The translations under genes were made by a program, and so were the position numbers. Positions 46,505 through 55,981 of a stretch of DNA of 64,000 nucleotides are shown in pieces. Source of the DNA: Cupriavidus sp. EM10 (GTDB lineage: Bacteria > Pseudomonadota > Gammaproteobacteria > Burkholderiales > Burkholderiaceae); the NCBI RefSeq assembly GCF_018729255.1, contig NZ_CP076060.1, forward strand, positions 1,054,001 through 1,118,000, read 5' to 3'. Position 1 is the first letter of the stretch. Every line of letters begins with the position of its first letter. The notes beneath the pieces are model-generated. The model saw only the letters and a program-made list of their open reading frames with translations. It had not been told where the DNA came from and ran no database searches.

Positions 46505-47712
46505 TTACACACCTGCAGGCGCGATCTGCAACCAGCCTTCCATGGCCCAGTCGTGAAACGTGTCCATGAGATCCGGAAGCGCCGCGCACGCAGCAACTTC
46601 CTCGGCGGTGAGCTGGCGCAGGTCCGCCAGCCGGCGTAGCCATTTCGCCAGTGCCGGCGGCGGTTCATACGCTTCGCCATTCAGGAAGAAATGCGTGCGG
46701 TCGTAGAGCGCAATGGAAGCGGGAGCAAGGACCACGCCATGCGCCTTGGCCAGCTTCGTGTACTGCTTCAGGCTGATTTCTTCGATTTCATCGAACTGAA
46801 CCGATTGCTTGGGCTCCGACAGATACGAGCCCAGAAATTCGGACACCATGCCGGCGTTCCACTTCAGCGCCTGCAGCCGCTCGGCCACGGCGCGAGCCAT
46901 CCCGGCGGGCAACTGGGCCGGATTGGCGGTAGCTGCCTCACCCGCATCGGCGTAGCGGCCGTCCAGATCCTCGTTGCCCTCGACCGTTTCAGACAGCCAG
47001 GCCAGGAAGTGGCCCGCCAGCTCGCGATACGCGGGCGCGCGGAAGCCAATCGAGGCGGTCATGCATTCGCCTTCGGCGACGCCATCGTGGGCGTACTGCG
47101 GGGCAGGTAAAGCATGTCGCCGGGCTCGAGCACCCATTCCTGCTCGGCGCTGAAGTCCGACAGGATCTTGAGCGGCATGTCGGGAATCAGACCGAGTTTC
47201 GTCTGTGACGAAATGCGCCAGCGGCGTCGGCCCGATACTTGCAGCAGGAAGACGTCGTACGAATCGAAATGCGGGCCCACGCCGCCGCCATCGGTGGCGT
47301 AGCTGATCATGACGTCGTCAAGGCGGGCGTCGGGCACGAAGCGGAACTGGCTCATCAGGTCGGCGGCCGCGCGGTTGTGCAGGTTCACGCCCTGCACCAG
47401 CAGCGACCACTTGCCAGTCTTGCGTGACGGCAGGTTGTCCTCGGCGAAAGGCCCATGTTCGAGCTTCCAGCGGTTGCGAAAGTACGACACCAGGCGCGAT
47501 TCCACGTCGTCCTGATCGGCCAGTTCAAAAAGCGCTTCGCGCGACACAGGGGGCACGATTCCGGGCACGGCCTGTCGAATCAGCAACGGTTTGCGGTGCC
47601 AGACGTCACGCATGAATGCCGCGGGCGTCATGCCCCCGAGCAGCGTGAGCGGTGCGTCGGGATCAATCGGGCCCGCGGGCAGGGCCTGCGCGTATAATGC
47701 GGAATCGCTCAT
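46505..47712 (-). CDS. roxA: Ribosomal oxygenase RoxA (JmjC, YcfD-like), frameshifted as read
   Basis: 2-oxoglutarate/Fe(II)-dependent oxygenase that hydroxylates an arginine of ribosomal protein uL16 in E. coli. The N-terminal JmjC barrel has the metal motif H-F-D (in G-P-H-F-D-S-Y-D); the C-terminal dimer/winged-helix part starts after L-E-P-G-D-M-L-Y-L-P. The frame breaks there, and adding one base to GGGG at 47100-47103 gives P-P-Q-Y-A-H-D-G-V with the second metal His, and 402 residues in all. A separate protein starting at 47062 would lack the catalytic half and is unlikely. Confidence 0.88.
47693..47698 (+). promoter_or_regulatory. slyD promoter -10
   Basis: TATAAT inside the 5' part of divergent roxA, 26 bases before the slyD start codon. 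The ATG that overlaps it in the slyD frame is therefore unlikely to be the start. Confidence 0.6.
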
Positions 47713-47723
47713 GGAGTCAAGAA

Positions 47724-48263
47724 TTGAAAATCGCTAAGAACACGGTGGTGTCCGTTGTGTACAAGCTGTCGGACGCGCAGGGCAATCTCATCGAGGAGTC
47801 CGATGAGCCCATGGTCTATTTGCACGGCGGGTATGATGGCACGTTCCCCAAGATCGAGGAAGCGCTGGACGGCCACGAAGCCAGCTTCGAGACCCAGCTC
47901 CAGTTGGAGCCCGAAGACGCGTTCGGCGACTACGATGCCGAACTGGTGAAGGTCGAGCCGCGCGATCGTTTTCCCGAGCCGCTCGAAGTCGGCATGCAGT
48001 TCGAAGGCGTGCCCGAAGACGGTGACGACGAAGATTCGATCATCTACACGGTGACCGACGTTGCCGAAGACAAGGTGGTGCTGGACGGCAATCACCCGCT
48101 GGCCGGCATGGCGCTGCGCTTCTGGCTGAAGGTGTCGGAAGTGCGTGAAGCCACCGCCGAGGAAGTGGAACACGGCCACGCGCATGGCGCGTCGGGCATC
48201 GAAGTCGTCGACGAAGACGAGGACGAAGGCGGCGAGGGCGACAGCCCGCGCACGCTGCACTGA
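47724..48263 (+). CDS. slyD: FKBP-type peptidyl-prolyl isomerase SlyD
   Basis: Cytosolic prolyl isomerase/chaperone, 179 residues, starting (as TTG) L-K-I-A-K-N-T-V-V-S. It has an FKBP domain split by the insert-in-flap domain (about 70-125, with F-G-D-Y-D) and an acidic/His-containing tail that is a shorter metal-binding tail than in E. coli. GGAG at 47713-47716 supports the TTG start. It is divergent from roxA by 11 bases. Confidence 0.9.
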   Translation: MKIAKNTVVSVVYKLSDAQGNLIEESDEPMVYLHGGYDGTFPKIEEALDGHEASFETQLQLEPEDAFGDYDAELVKVEPRDRFPEPLEVGMQFEGVPEDGDDEDSIIYTVTDVAEDKVVLDGNHPLAGMALRFWLKVSEVREATAEEVEHGHAHGASGIEVVDEDEDEGGEGDSPRTLH

Positions 48264-48322
48264 TCCGATATCGGATTTCCGCCAGTCGAGCGATACGCGA
48301 CAGGTCATCGCGAACATGAAGA

Positions 48323-48345
48323 AGCCGGCATCTGCCGGCTTTTTC
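48323..48345 (+). terminator. Rho-independent terminator after slyD
   Basis: Stem AGCCGGCA/TGCCGGCT with a two-base TC centre, followed by a T run; 59 bases past the slyD stop. Confidence 0.85.
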
Positions 48346-48367
48346 TATTTCGTCATCGTCGGCGTGG

Positions 48368-49420
48368 CTAATTGGGTTTCGGCCCGTCCTGCAGCTCCAC
48401 CTGGAACACCGATCGCGTGCCGGGCGCCACGGTCAATTCGACCCAGCGTGACGGGGTGCCGATCGGCAGCGCCACGCGCGTGAAGTTTGCCAGCACCTTG
48501 CCGGCCGCATCCCGCAGCGGCTTGTCGACGCTGAAGCCGCTGTCGCTGGCGTGCACCAGCAACACCTGCCCCGGAAACTTGGCCGTCAGGTCACGCAGTT
48601 GCCGCTTGAATTCCAGATAACCATCGCGCGTGCCACGGCGCAAGAATCCATCGAGCAGCGACGGCTTGCCGCGCTTTTCCCATCCATTGCCAAACAGCGG
48701 GTCGGCATGCGCGACCACGAGGATGCCCGGCAGGTCGCGCTGGGTGGCCACCGAGAATGCACGGCCCAGCCACTGCCGGTTGGCTTCGCGGCGGTCTTCG
48801 AACTCGCCGTTGCGGCCGCCTTCGCTGCGATAGTGATTGTTGTCGCCGGGCAAATTCAGCCCGATCACCATCACGTTGCCCGCCACCAGCCGCACGTTCT
48901 CCCGAAAGCTGCGGAACATGGCCTGATCCGACTGGCGCACCACCGGAATCGTACGCCGGCCGAGCGTGGCGTCCACCGGGAAAAACAGTTCGCGCAACCG
49001 GTTCAGCCGCTCGACCGCGTCAAACTTGCCGTTGACGGGCTTCTGGCACTCCGCCCAGTCGGTCTCTCCCGGGACGTAAAGCACCGGCGCGGGCGAGTCG
49101 TCGAGGGCCCGCTGTCGTGCGCCCAGCACGGCATCGCCGCAGGATTCCGTATCGCCCTTGATGCCGCCGGCATGGACGATGAGGGCAACCTGCCGCGCGT
49201 TCATCTGCTCGAACAACGCCGCCATATCGGCTTCTGCCGCCGGCCATTGCGGTATGTCGGCAATCAGCGCCATGCGCGTGAGCGGCACGGCCGGGGCCGG
49301 TGGCGGCGCGACCTTGCTGGTGCGCGCCGCGTGGACATCTGCCGGTGCCATCAGCCAGGCGAGGCATGCCATGACGGCCGCCGCCCGGGTCACGCGACCG
49401 GAGCCGTGCGTGGCACTCAT
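48368..49420 (-). CDS. Exported metallophosphoesterase-like protein
   Basis: A 350-residue protein with an N-terminal signal (about 1-31, ending A-H-A-A). The body resembles calcineurin-like phosphoesterases: I-A-D-I-P near the start, G-E-T-D-W-A, and V-V-A-H-A-D-P. Some canonical metal ligands (D-x-H, G-N-H-[DE]) appear altered, e.g. G-E-T-D in place of G-N-H-D. Activity is therefore uncertain. Its ATG overlaps the mutS stop codon (ATGA), so the two are probably cotranscribed. Confidence 0.7.
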   Translation of the reverse strand: MSATHGSGRVTRAAAVMACLAWLMAPADVHAARTSKVAPPPAPAVPLTRMALIADIPQWPAAEADMAALFEQMNARQVALIVHAGGIKGDTESCGDAVLGARQRALDDSPAPVLYVPGETDWAECQKPVNGKFDAVERLNRLRELFFPVDATLGRRTIPVVRQSDQAMFRSFRENVRLVAGNVMVIGLNLPGDNNHYRSEGGRNGEFEDRREANRQWLGRAFSVATQRDLPGILVVAHADPLFGNGWEKRGKPSLLDGFLRRGTRDGYLEFKRQLRDLTAKFPGQVLLVHASDSGFSVDKPLRDAAGKVLANFTRVALPIGTPSRWVELTVAPGTRSVFQVELQDGPKPN

Positions 49421-52158
49421 GCTTTGCCGGCGGATTCCGCGATGGCCTTGAGCCGGTACAGCGCCTCCAGCGCGTCGCGCGGCGACAGGCTGTCCGGGTC
49501 GATATCGATCAGCGCCTTTAGCGCTTCTCGCGCGGCAGCCTGTTCGGCCGGGGCGGCCGTCGCTCCCGGTTCGATGTCGTCGTCGTCCGGCGGGGTGGCC
49601 GGCGCCGCGAACAGATCCATCTGCGGGGTGGGCGTGGCGTCGGCCGACTGCTGCTCCAGCCAGGCCAGGTGCTTGCGCGCGGCGCGAATCACAGGCTGCG
49701 GCACGCCGGCCAGCTGTGCCACCTGCAGCCCATAGCTCTGGCTGGCCGGGCCGTCCTGCACGGCATGCAGGAAGACGATGCCGTCGCCATGCTCGACGGC
49801 GGACAGATGGACGTTTGCCGCCTGCGGAAATTCCTGCGGCAGTTGCGTGAGCTCGAAATAGTGCGTGGCGAAGAGCGTGTGGCTGCGGTTGTGCGACAGC
49901 AGGTGGCGGGCGATGGCCCAGGCCAGCGCCAGGCCGTCGAATGTCGACGTGCCACGGCCGATTTCGTCCATCAGCACCAGGCTCGACGGCGTGGCGTTAT
50001 GGAGGATCCCAGCGGCCTCCGTCATTTCCACCATGAATGTCGAGCGTCCGCCGGCCAGGTCGTCGGCAGCCCCGATCCGCGTAAAGATGCGGTCGATCGG
50101 CCCGATCCTGGCTTGCCGCGCCGGCACCCACGCGCCGACGCAGGCCAGCAGCACGATCAGCGCGGTCTGGCGCATGAACGTCGATTTACCGCCCATGTTC
50201 GGACCGGTAATCAGCAGCAGCTTGCGCGCCTCGTTGAGCTGGGCATCGTTGGCGATGAACGCCACCGACTCGGCCGCCAGTTGGCCTTCCACCACCGGAT
50301 GCCGGCCCTGCGCGATGTCGACCACGTTCTCGCTGACCCGCTCCGGCTGGGTCCAGTCGAGCGTGCGGGCACGTTCGGCCAGCGTGGTCAGCACATCCAG
50401 CCGGGCCAGGGCGCCCGCCACGCGTTGCAGGCTGCCGATATGGGGCAGCAGCGCCTGCAGCAACGCTTCGTAAAGCTGCTTTTCGCGTGCCAGCGCACGG
50501 TCCTGCGCGGACAGGGCCTTGTCCTCGAAGGCCTTGAGTTCCGGCGTGATATAGCGCTCGGCGTTCTTCAGCGTCTGGCGACGGCGGTAGTCGTCGGGAA
50601 CCTTGTCGGCCTGGCCGTTCGTCACCTCGATATAGAAACCATGCACGCGGTTGTACTCGACGCGCAGGTTGGCGATGCCGGTGCGCTGGCGCTCGCGCGT
50701 CTCCAGTTCGATCAGGAACTGACCGCAGTTTTCCGAAATATCGCGCAGTTCATCGAGTTCGGCGTCATAGCCGCGTGCGATCACGCCGCCGTCGCGAATT
50801 ACCGTCGACGGCTCCTCGGCCACGGCACGCATCAGCAGCGCCAGGCATTCGGCCGGCACTTCAAGTTCGTCGATGGTCTGCGCCAGCAACGGCGAGTCGT
50901 GGGCGGCGCTGACGCTGGCCTGCACGCCGGGCAGCGACCTGAGCGTGTCGCGCAGCGACGACAGGTCTCGCGGCCGTGCCGACAGCAGCGCCAGGCGCGC
51001 CGTGACGCGTTCGACGTCGCACAGCCTGCGCAGCGTAGCGCGGACAATTTCCGGGTCCTGCGCGATCAGTACGCCGATGGCCTGTTGACGCGCACGCGGC
51101 AGTGCCGGGTCGCGCAGCGGGTGATGCAGCCAGTGGCGCAGCGCGCGGCTGCCCATCGTCGTCGAACAGGTGTCCAGCAGCGAGAACAGCGTCGGCGACT
51201 CGCCCCCACGCAGCGTCTCGGTCAGTTCGAGATTGCGCCGGGTGGCGGTATCCAGCCCGACAAACTCGGACTCCCGCTCCACCGTGACGCCCTGCACATG
51301 GCGCAACGATTGCCCCTGCGTGGTGGCAGCATAGTTGAGCAGCGCACCGGCCGCGCCCAGGGCGGCACCCAGGCCGGCGCAGCCGAAGGGTTCCAGGCTG
51401 GCCACGCCAATCTGCTCGCGCAGCCGGCGTGTGCCGGCTTCCTCGTCAAAGTGCCATTCGGGCAGGCGAGTGCGGGCGCAGGTCAGTGCCGGCAGGTCGA
51501 TCCCGTCCGCGAACAGCAGCTCCGCCGGGCGTATCCGTTCGAGTTCGCGCGACAGCTGCGTGGCATCGCACTCCATCAGGCGCAGTTCGCCGCTGGCCAG
51601 GTTCAGCCACGCCAGGCCTGTCTTGCTGACGCCGCGGCGCGTGGTCTGCTGGTGTACGGCCATCAGGTAGCTGTCGGTCTTGTCCGGCAGCAGCGCCGCA
51701 TCGGTCAGCGTGCCAGGCGTGACGATGCGTACCACCTTGCGCTCGACCGGCCCCTTGCTCGTAGCCGGATCGCCAATCTGCTCGCAGATCGCCACCGATT
51801 CGCCCAGCTTGACCAGACGCCCCAGGTATTGGTCGACGGAATGGAACGGAATGCCGGCCATGCGGATCGGCACGCCGCCAGACTGGCCACGCGACGTCAG
51901 CGTGATGTCGAGCAGACGGGCGGCCTTCTCGGCATCGTCGTGGAAGAGTTCATAGAAATCGCCCATCCGGTAGAACAATAGAGTGTCCGGATGGTCCGCT
52001 TTCAGCCGCAAATATTGCAGCATCATCGGCGTGTGTTTTTCTGCGGCAGTCTTGGTAACCGTTTGATCCGACGTTGTTTTATCCCGCAATACCTTTGTGG
52101 GCACGGTTTTGCCGTCTTTTCTATCAATTTCGTTCACCGCATCAACACTCGTCGTCAC
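49417..52158 (-). CDS. mutS: DNA mismatch repair protein MutS
   Basis: Recognises mismatches and small loops. The 913-residue protein has the mismatch-binding F-Y-E motif (in M-G-D-F-Y-E-L-F, about 66-73), connector and lever domains, and the ATPase with Walker [10 protein letters not shown] and Walker [10 protein letters not shown]. The first about 40 residues are Thr/Lys/Asp-rich and encoded by visibly less GC-rich DNA than the rest; conserved sequence begins at A-E-K-H-T-P-M. The element described below begins immediately upstream of this gene. Confidence 0.97.
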   Translation of the reverse strand: MTTSVDAVNEIDRKDGKTVPTKVLRDKTTSDQTVTKTAAEKHTPMMLQYLRLKADHPDTLLFYRMGDFYELFHDDAEKAARLLDITLTSRGQSGGVPIRMAGIPFHSVDQYLGRLVKLGESVAICEQIGDPATSKGPVERKVVRIVTPGTLTDAALLPDKTDSYLMAVHQQTTRRGVSKTGLAWLNLASGELRLMECDATQLSRELERIRPAELLFADGIDLPALTCARTRLPEWHFDEEAGTRRLREQIGVASLEPFGCAGLGAALGAAGALLNYAATTQGQSLRHVQGVTVERESEFVGLDTATRRNLELTETLRGGESPTLFSLLDTCSTTMGSRALRHWLHHPLRDPALPRARQQAIGVLIAQDPEIVRATLRRLCDVERVTARLALLSARPRDLSSLRDTLRSLPGVQASVSAAHDSPLLAQTIDELEVPAECLALLMRAVAEEPSTVIRDGGVIARGYDAELDELRDISENCGQFLIELETRERQRTGIANLRVEYNRVHGFYIEVTNGQADKVPDDYRRRQTLKNAERYITPELKAFEDKALSAQDRALAREKQLYEALLQALLPHIGSLQRVAGALARLDVLTTLAERARTLDWTQPERVSENVVDIAQGRHPVVEGQLAAESVAFIANDAQLNEARKLLLITGPNMGGKSTFMRQTALIVLLACVGAWVPARQARIGPIDRIFTRIGAADDLAGGRSTFMVEMTEAAGILHNATPSSLVLMDEIGRGTSTFDGLALAWAIARHLLSHNRSHTLFATHYFELTQLPQEFPQAANVHLSAVEHGDGIVFLHAVQDGPASQSYGLQVAQLAGVPQPVIRAARKHLAWLEQQSADATPTPQMDLFAAPATPPDDDDIEPGATAAPAEQAAAREALKALIDIDPDSLSPRDALEALYRLKAIAESAGKA

Positions 52159-52179
52159 TCGCCTACACTCCTATCTTTA

Positions 52180-52270
52180 GCGTAGGTTTCTCGCGTATCA
52201 TCGCAAAAAACCTACGCCGCAGCGCAACCATGCAGTTGCGGCAAAACCTACGCCGGGGAAAACCTACGCC
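52180..52270. repeat. Integrase leader repeats AAACCTACGCC
   Basis: Three direct copies of AAACCTACGCC at 52208-52218, 52244-52254 and 52260-52270, plus an inverted partial copy GCGTAGGTTT at 52180-52189. The last copy abuts the integrase ATG. They may be integrase arm-binding sites, an autoregulatory operator, or part of the attachment site. A small stem (GCAAC/GTTGC) lies between copies at 52223-52238. Confidence 0.7.
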
Positions 52271-53566
52271 ATGTACTTCGACGCGCGCGCAGCCAAGCTG
52301 CTCAAGCCTGGGGAGCATATGACAATCGCAGACCATCCGGGTCTGCGTCTCGAATGCACCGCAACGCGGCGGACCTGGATCTACCGCTACAAGTCACCCA
52401 TCGACGGGAGAATGAAACAATCGAAGATTGGCGCCTGGCCGGGAATGTCTCCGGCCGCCGCCATCGTCGAATGGGAGAAGCTGCGAGCTCTGCGCGACAG
52501 CGGCCGGGACGTCGCGGCCGAGAAAAAGGCGGCGCGAAACATGGCGCGGTCCGTATCGGAGGGGAGTTTACCCCAGCTGGGCCCCTACACAGTGCGCCGG
52601 CTGTGCGATGACTTCCTTGTCGGTCACATTGAGCGCAATCGGGCGGCCAAGGGCGCCAAGGAGGTGCGCCGGATGTTCGACAAGATGCTTGGTGATGTCG
52701 CTGACCTGTTGCCAAGCGAGGTAACCAGGGCCAAGGCTTTCGACTTGCTAGATTCCCATGCGGCGATTCCAGTGCAGGCTGGTAAGCTCAGATCCGAGTT
52801 AGGTGCTGCCTGGGACTATGGGCTGGATTCCGGGCGTTTGGATTCGTCGACGCCAAATTGGTGGCGGCAAATCATGCGCGGACGCCTCCAAAGCAAGGGT
52901 AAGAAGATCCAGGGGAAGTCGATCGGAGGCGTAAAGCGCGTGCTCACGGAAACGGAGGTCGGGGAGTTGATCCGCTGGCTTCCCAACTTCAGCGCTATCG
53001 TGGCTGATGTGCTGGCGCTCTACCTATGGACTGGCACGCGCGGGTCTGAGATTGTTGGCATGGAGGCGGCCGAGATCCAGGAGGAGCCGACGGGCCTGTG
53101 GTGGACGATCCCTAAGGCAAAGACCAAGAATGCCAAGAAGGCGGGCGCGACGGACTTGCGCGTTCCGCTGTTCGGTCAAGCAGAACAGATCGTCAGGCGC
53201 CGGCTTGCGGCCTCGAAGACTGGCTACTTATTTCCATCTCGAGTCGGCGGGCCATTGGAGCAGAAGGCGGTGCAGACTTCTGTTTTCTTCCACCAGCCAT
53301 ATTCCAAGACGCGGCCGGAGGCTAAGCGGCCTCGGCTCACGGTAACCCACTGGGCCCCTCATGACCTGAGGCGCACCGTCCGGACTATGCTCGCCTCGAT
53401 GGGGTGCCCGAATGAGGTCGCCGAGTCGATCCTCGGACATATGCTGCCTGGCGTCCAAGGCGTCTACAACCGGCACACCTACGACAAAGAGCGTCACGAG
53501 TGGCTGGGCAAACTGTCCGCGAAGCTTGAGGCGCTGGCCGCTGCGGCGGCACTAGTGACGGCGTGA
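52271..53566 (+). CDS. Tyrosine-family integrase (P4-like)
   Basis: Site-specific recombinase, 431 residues. The N-terminal part resembles the DUF4102-type arm-binding domain. The catalytic core has Arg in W-T-G-T-R-G-S-E-I, the H-x-x-R box in A-P-H-D-L-R-R-T, His in L-G-H-M, and the nucleophile Tyr probably in N-R-H-T-Y. It faces right, toward and overlapping the 3' end of the AlpA-like gene by 15 bases. It presumably integrates and excises this element next to mutS. ATG immediately follows the repeat array. Confidence 0.93.
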   Translation: MYFDARAAKLLKPGEHMTIADHPGLRLECTATRRTWIYRYKSPIDGRMKQSKIGAWPGMSPAAAIVEWEKLRALRDSGRDVAAEKKAARNMARSVSEGSLPQLGPYTVRRLCDDFLVGHIERNRAAKGAKEVRRMFDKMLGDVADLLPSEVTRAKAFDLLDSHAAIPVQAGKLRSELGAAWDYGLDSGRLDSSTPNWWRQIMRGRLQSKGKKIQGKSIGGVKRVLTETEVGELIRWLPNFSAIVADVLALYLWTGTRGSEIVGMEAAEIQEEPTGLWWTIPKAKTKNAKKAGATDLRVPLFGQAEQIVRRRLAASKTGYLFPSRVGGPLEQKAVQTSVFFHQPYSKTRPEAKRPRLTVTHWAPHDLRRTVRTMLASMGCPNEVAESILGHMLPGVQGVYNRHTYDKERHEWLGKLSAKLEALAAAAALVTA

Positions 53567-53767
53567 AGTGTTCGGCGGGGGAGGTAGGTCTGATACGGGC
53601 TGTGCCTCCGCCCATTCCTCCACTTCGCGCGTAAGCCACGCTACACGACGACCGGAGATGGCGCGCGGCTTCGGGAACTTGTCCTCCCGCACAAGCTTCT
53701 GAACACTCGTCTCTGACAGGCTGACGGCCGCCGACACGGATTCGAGATCCAAGTAGATCGGCTTCAT
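53552..53767 (-). CDS. AlpA-like DNA-binding regulator
   Basis: A 71-residue MerR/AlpA-fold protein with the pattern L-x2-V-S-A-A-V-S-L-S-E-T-S-V-Q-K-L-V-R-E-x-x-F-P-K-P followed by R-R-V-A-W-L-x2-E-V-E-E-W, typical of phage AlpA/excisionase-type regulators. It is likely to control integrase expression or act as directionality factor (inference). The ATG at 53767 overlaps the upstream gene's stop (ATGA); an ATG two codons earlier (53773) is possible. Confidence 0.88.
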   Translation of the reverse strand: MKPIYLDLESVSAAVSLSETSVQKLVREDKFPKPRAISGRRVAWLTREVEEWAEAQPVSDLPPPPNTSRRH

Positions 53768-54219
53768 CGGCATGGCTGCGTCTCTTGCAAGGAAACCCAC
53801 CAAGCCTCGGCTGCGCACTGAGGCACCCACGTGGCGGCCCATCTAGCGTGAGCAGCGTCGACTTCGTGCTTCGCCACCGCGAGGATATCGAGTCGCGGCG
53901 CGGAAGGCTCCGCCGGCGTCGGCCTCGGTGCGTCGGGGAGATTGCCCACCGCGTACGCCGGCGTTCCCCGACGCCAAGTCGAAACGTAGATGCGCTTTGC
54001 TTCGCGCAGCCGGCTGATCGTCATGTCAGCGCCTTTTGTGCCAGCGTCGATAGCGTCGGCCAGTTGATGCCGCGTCAGTCCTTGCTTGCCAGCAGCAGCA
54101 ATGGCTGCCGCGGCGGCTGTCACAAATCTATCAAGTTCCTTCCCCACGGCCGGGGTGCGTCGCAGGCGTACCTTTCCATCCCTGGTGTACTCGGAAGTGG
54201 CTCGTCTCCTCTTGGGCAT
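53764..54219 (-). CDS. Phage protein of unknown function, possible winged-helix
   Basis: A 151-residue basic protein. The N-terminal third is Arg/Lys-rich, followed by a region G-L-T-R-H-Q-L-A-D-A-I that reads like the first helix pair of a winged helix, and a Pro/Ala-rich linker. I do not recognise a named family. The ribosome site GGAGGAG lies across the preceding stop codon; it is translationally coupled on both sides. Confidence 0.7.
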   Translation of the reverse strand: MPKRRRATSEYTRDGKVRLRRTPAVGKELDRFVTAAAAAIAAAGKQGLTRHQLADAIDAGTKGADMTISRLREAKRIYVSTWRRGTPAYAVGNLPDAPRPTPAEPSAPRLDILAVAKHEVDAAHARWAATWVPQCAAEAWWVSLQETQPCR

Positions 54220-54222
54220 TCC

Positions 54223-54747
54223 TTACTCCTCCAAATTCATTGCTTCCGCGACGTCACGCTTGATGGCCAGGCGGACGGCGGTTCCGCCTTCCCTTGCGCC
54301 CATCTCGTAGCAGCGGTCGTGTGCGAGCCCTTTGCATTCGTCGGGCATGATGGCGATGTGTGCCGGAGCCTCCAGCGCTTTGAGCACGCGCTCGCGCTCA
54401 AGGGCATGGGCTAAGGCCATTGCGTTGATCAGTTCGGCCAGTTGGCCCGTCATCTTCGATAGCGTTGCGGCGATGTCCGCGCGCACGTACTCGACACCCG
54501 CTGGCACGGGAGAGAGACTGACGCCGGTGCCTCCGACGTAGATGCGCTCTGCTGCGGGGTTGTCGTCCACCGGTGCCGAGTCGATTGCAACGTTCAGGCA
54601 GTGGGCGATGTACCGCGCAGCCGCTACCTTCTTGTCAAGCGATGGAAACTCGCCTTCCACGGAAAGCCGGACATCCGGCAGCAAGCGGGCGTGCACGACG
54701 TCGCCGCGCTCGTCCGCCAGCCAATGACCGGTTGCCAGGCTTTCCAT
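54223..54747 (-). CDS. Phage protein of unknown function
   Basis: A 174-residue protein with acidic N-terminus (M-E-S-L-A-T-G-H-W) and a helical C-terminal half. I recognise no domain. The start at 54747 lies 2 bases after the stop of the small gene at 54750-54890, supporting coupled translation. It is in the same leftward operon as its neighbours. Confidence 0.65.
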   Translation of the reverse strand: MESLATGHWLADERGDVVHARLLPDVRLSVEGEFPSLDKKVAAARYIAHCLNVAIDSAPVDDNPAAERIYVGGTGVSLSPVPAGVEYVRADIAATLSKMTGQLAELINAMALAHALERERVLKALEAPAHIAIMPDECKGLAHDRCYEMGAREGGTAVRLAIKRDVAEAMNLEE

Positions 54748-54749
54748 GA

Positions 54750-54890
54750 TCAGTGACCGCAGGGCGGCGTTTCGCCGTCGGTCACTTCGACGCCGCAGCC
54801 AATGCAGCGCTTGGCCGGCTCGGATGCTGGCTCGTCTGGGAGGGAAAGGTCCGGGGTAATCCAGTCCTTCAGGCCGGTTGTGTGGTCCAT
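54750..54890 (-). CDS. Small zinc-knuckle-like protein (46 aa)
   Basis: A 46-residue frame starting at the ATG 54890, containing C-I-G-C and a terminal C-G-H, a spacing compatible with a small zinc-binding ribbon. It is too short for ordinary gene calling. There is no clear ribosome site, but its stop is directly before the next gene's start. A real gene is likely but unproven. Confidence 0.5.
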   Translation of the reverse strand: MDHTTGLKDWITPDLSLPDEPASEPAKRCIGCGVEVTDGETPPCGH

Positions 54891-55024
54891 GGTCGGAATT
54901 TGTGTGGTGTGCAAAATGCACATATGTTAGCCAATGCGGCGAAAAATAAAGGCGGCAAGCAGCAGGCAAGCACCAGCCCGTAAAGGGCGCCGGCTAGGAT
55001 CGTTCTGACGTCGGCCGCTTTCAC
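54869..55024 (-). CDS. Small membrane protein candidate (51 aa)
   Basis: A GTG start at 55024 overlaps the previous gene's TGA (GTGA), the same overlap style used at 58924-58927 in this operon. The product has one hydrophobic helix (about residues 8-33) with flanking charges and two Cys after it. It overlaps the operator motif and the start of the 46-residue gene. Evidence is limited to the overlap and the helix. Confidence 0.35.
   Translation of the reverse strand: MKAADVRTILAGALYGLVLACCLPPLFFAALANICAFCTPHKFRPWTTQPA
54908..54931 (-). promoter_or_regulatory. Operator-like motif A
   Basis: GCTAACATATGTGCA on the minus strand (54917-54931) matches the motif found near bet and at 63.6 kb. It overlaps a perfect inverted repeat TGTGCA-AAA-TGCACA at 54908-54922. 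Confidence 0.6.
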
Positions 55025-55320
55025 AGGTAGCCCCTCGACTCCATCCAACGGTCTTCACGCACCGCATCGGCGTGGTCGCAGCGTTCGGCTTCGTCTCGGT
55101 CGCGCCAAGCCCGGAGGGCCGCGTCTGCGAGCTCGTCCTCGTCCAGGTCGTCCACGGAAACGGGGTCATCAGCGTCAGCCTGCTTGATGATCTCGGCCCG
55201 GTGAATCGAGAACGACTCCGGCTCCGGCGGCGATGCGTTGCCGTTGTAGCCGCGGTAGTGGTAACCAAGGACCGTGACGGTATGGCCGTCGAACGGGAAT
55301 GTGAGTCGAGTTAGGTTCAT
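55021..55320 (-). CDS. Phage protein of unknown function
   Basis: A 99-residue acidic protein. Its N-terminus looks like beta strands (F-P-F-D-G-H-T-V-T-V-L-G-Y) and the remainder is rich in Asp/Glu (D-D-L-D-E-D-E-L). A GGAG-containing site precedes the ATG. I recognise no family. Confidence 0.65.
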   Translation of the reverse strand: MNLTRLTFPFDGHTVTVLGYHYRGYNGNASPPEPESFSIHRAEIIKQADADDPVSVDDLDEDELADAALRAWRDRDEAERCDHADAVREDRWMESRGYL

Positions 55321-55329
55321 TCCTGACTC

Positions 55330-55956
55330 CTAGAGCGGCAACTTGATCTGGCCGCGCTGGGACAACTGAACCAGCGTGCGAAGATGAACAACTGCTTCGA
55401 CAACCAGCGCGGCAAGGTGCTCAGGGGAAATGTCGACCGATGAGCTCTTGAGCGAGGCGGCATATTCGGCTTCCTCGGTTTCCGGTGCGGAAGCCGGCGC
55501 GCGCTCATCCAGCCACGCGCGCGGCACGTAGTACACCGGCTGCTCACCGTCGCGGGCAATGTTCTCCAGCGGGATATCCTTCGCCATGCACATCTGGAGT
55601 TCTTTGGCCTTGTCGTGCGGCGACGGCAGGCCAAGGCGGCTCAAAGCCTCGCTAGGCGGGACGTGATCCTCACCGCCGCGGCGGGCGATCGAGCGCGGGC
55701 CCGGGTTGCCGCCCTTGCGCCAAAGAAGGACCGCCACCTTGCGCCGGCCGTTCGCGCCGTCGTACGTCTTTTCACCGGGGGCATGTACAACCCCGGTGGT
55801 CTCCAGGTGGCGGAGTGCGTTGGTAATCATGGCTGGCGTGTGCTCCGTAATTCGTTGAGCAAGCTGGCGCACGTTGAAGTCGGACGGGAGGGCGTCGAAA
55901 TGGTCCCGCATGATGGTGCGCGCGCATTCGATGTACTCGGGCGTTCTTCTTTGCAT
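55330..55956 (-). CDS. Phage protein with N-terminal winged-helix-like region
   Basis: A 208-residue protein. The first about 75 residues (F-N-V-R-Q-L-A-Q-R-I-T... L-R-H-L-E-T-T-G-V-V) have the spacing of a winged-helix domain; the C-terminal part has no recognised fold. GAGAGAGA precedes the ATG. It could be a replication-associated or regulatory DNA-binding protein (inference). Confidence 0.68.
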   Translation of the reverse strand: MQRRTPEYIECARTIMRDHFDALPSDFNVRQLAQRITEHTPAMITNALRHLETTGVVHAPGEKTYDGANGRRKVAVLLWRKGGNPGPRSIARRGGEDHVPPSEALSRLGLPSPHDKAKELQMCMAKDIPLENIARDGEQPVYYVPRAWLDERAPASAPETEEAEYAASLKSSSVDISPEHLAALVVEAVVHLRTLVQLSQRGQIKLPL

Positions 55957-55981
55957 GGTCTCTCTCTGTCAGGGGAGGGGA

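Noticed and set aside
46505..47062. Separate small protein downstream of roxA
   Set aside because: It is the C-terminal part of the same oxygenase after a one-base loss at 47100-47103.
47697..47723. Upstream ATG for slyD
   Set aside because: It overlaps the TATAAT promoter element; the TTG at 47724 has GGAG upstream and the family N-terminus.
49669..51981. Long rightward open frame antisense to mutS
   Set aside because: High-GC shadow of a real gene; composition is Arg/Gln/His-rich with no domain or ribosome site.
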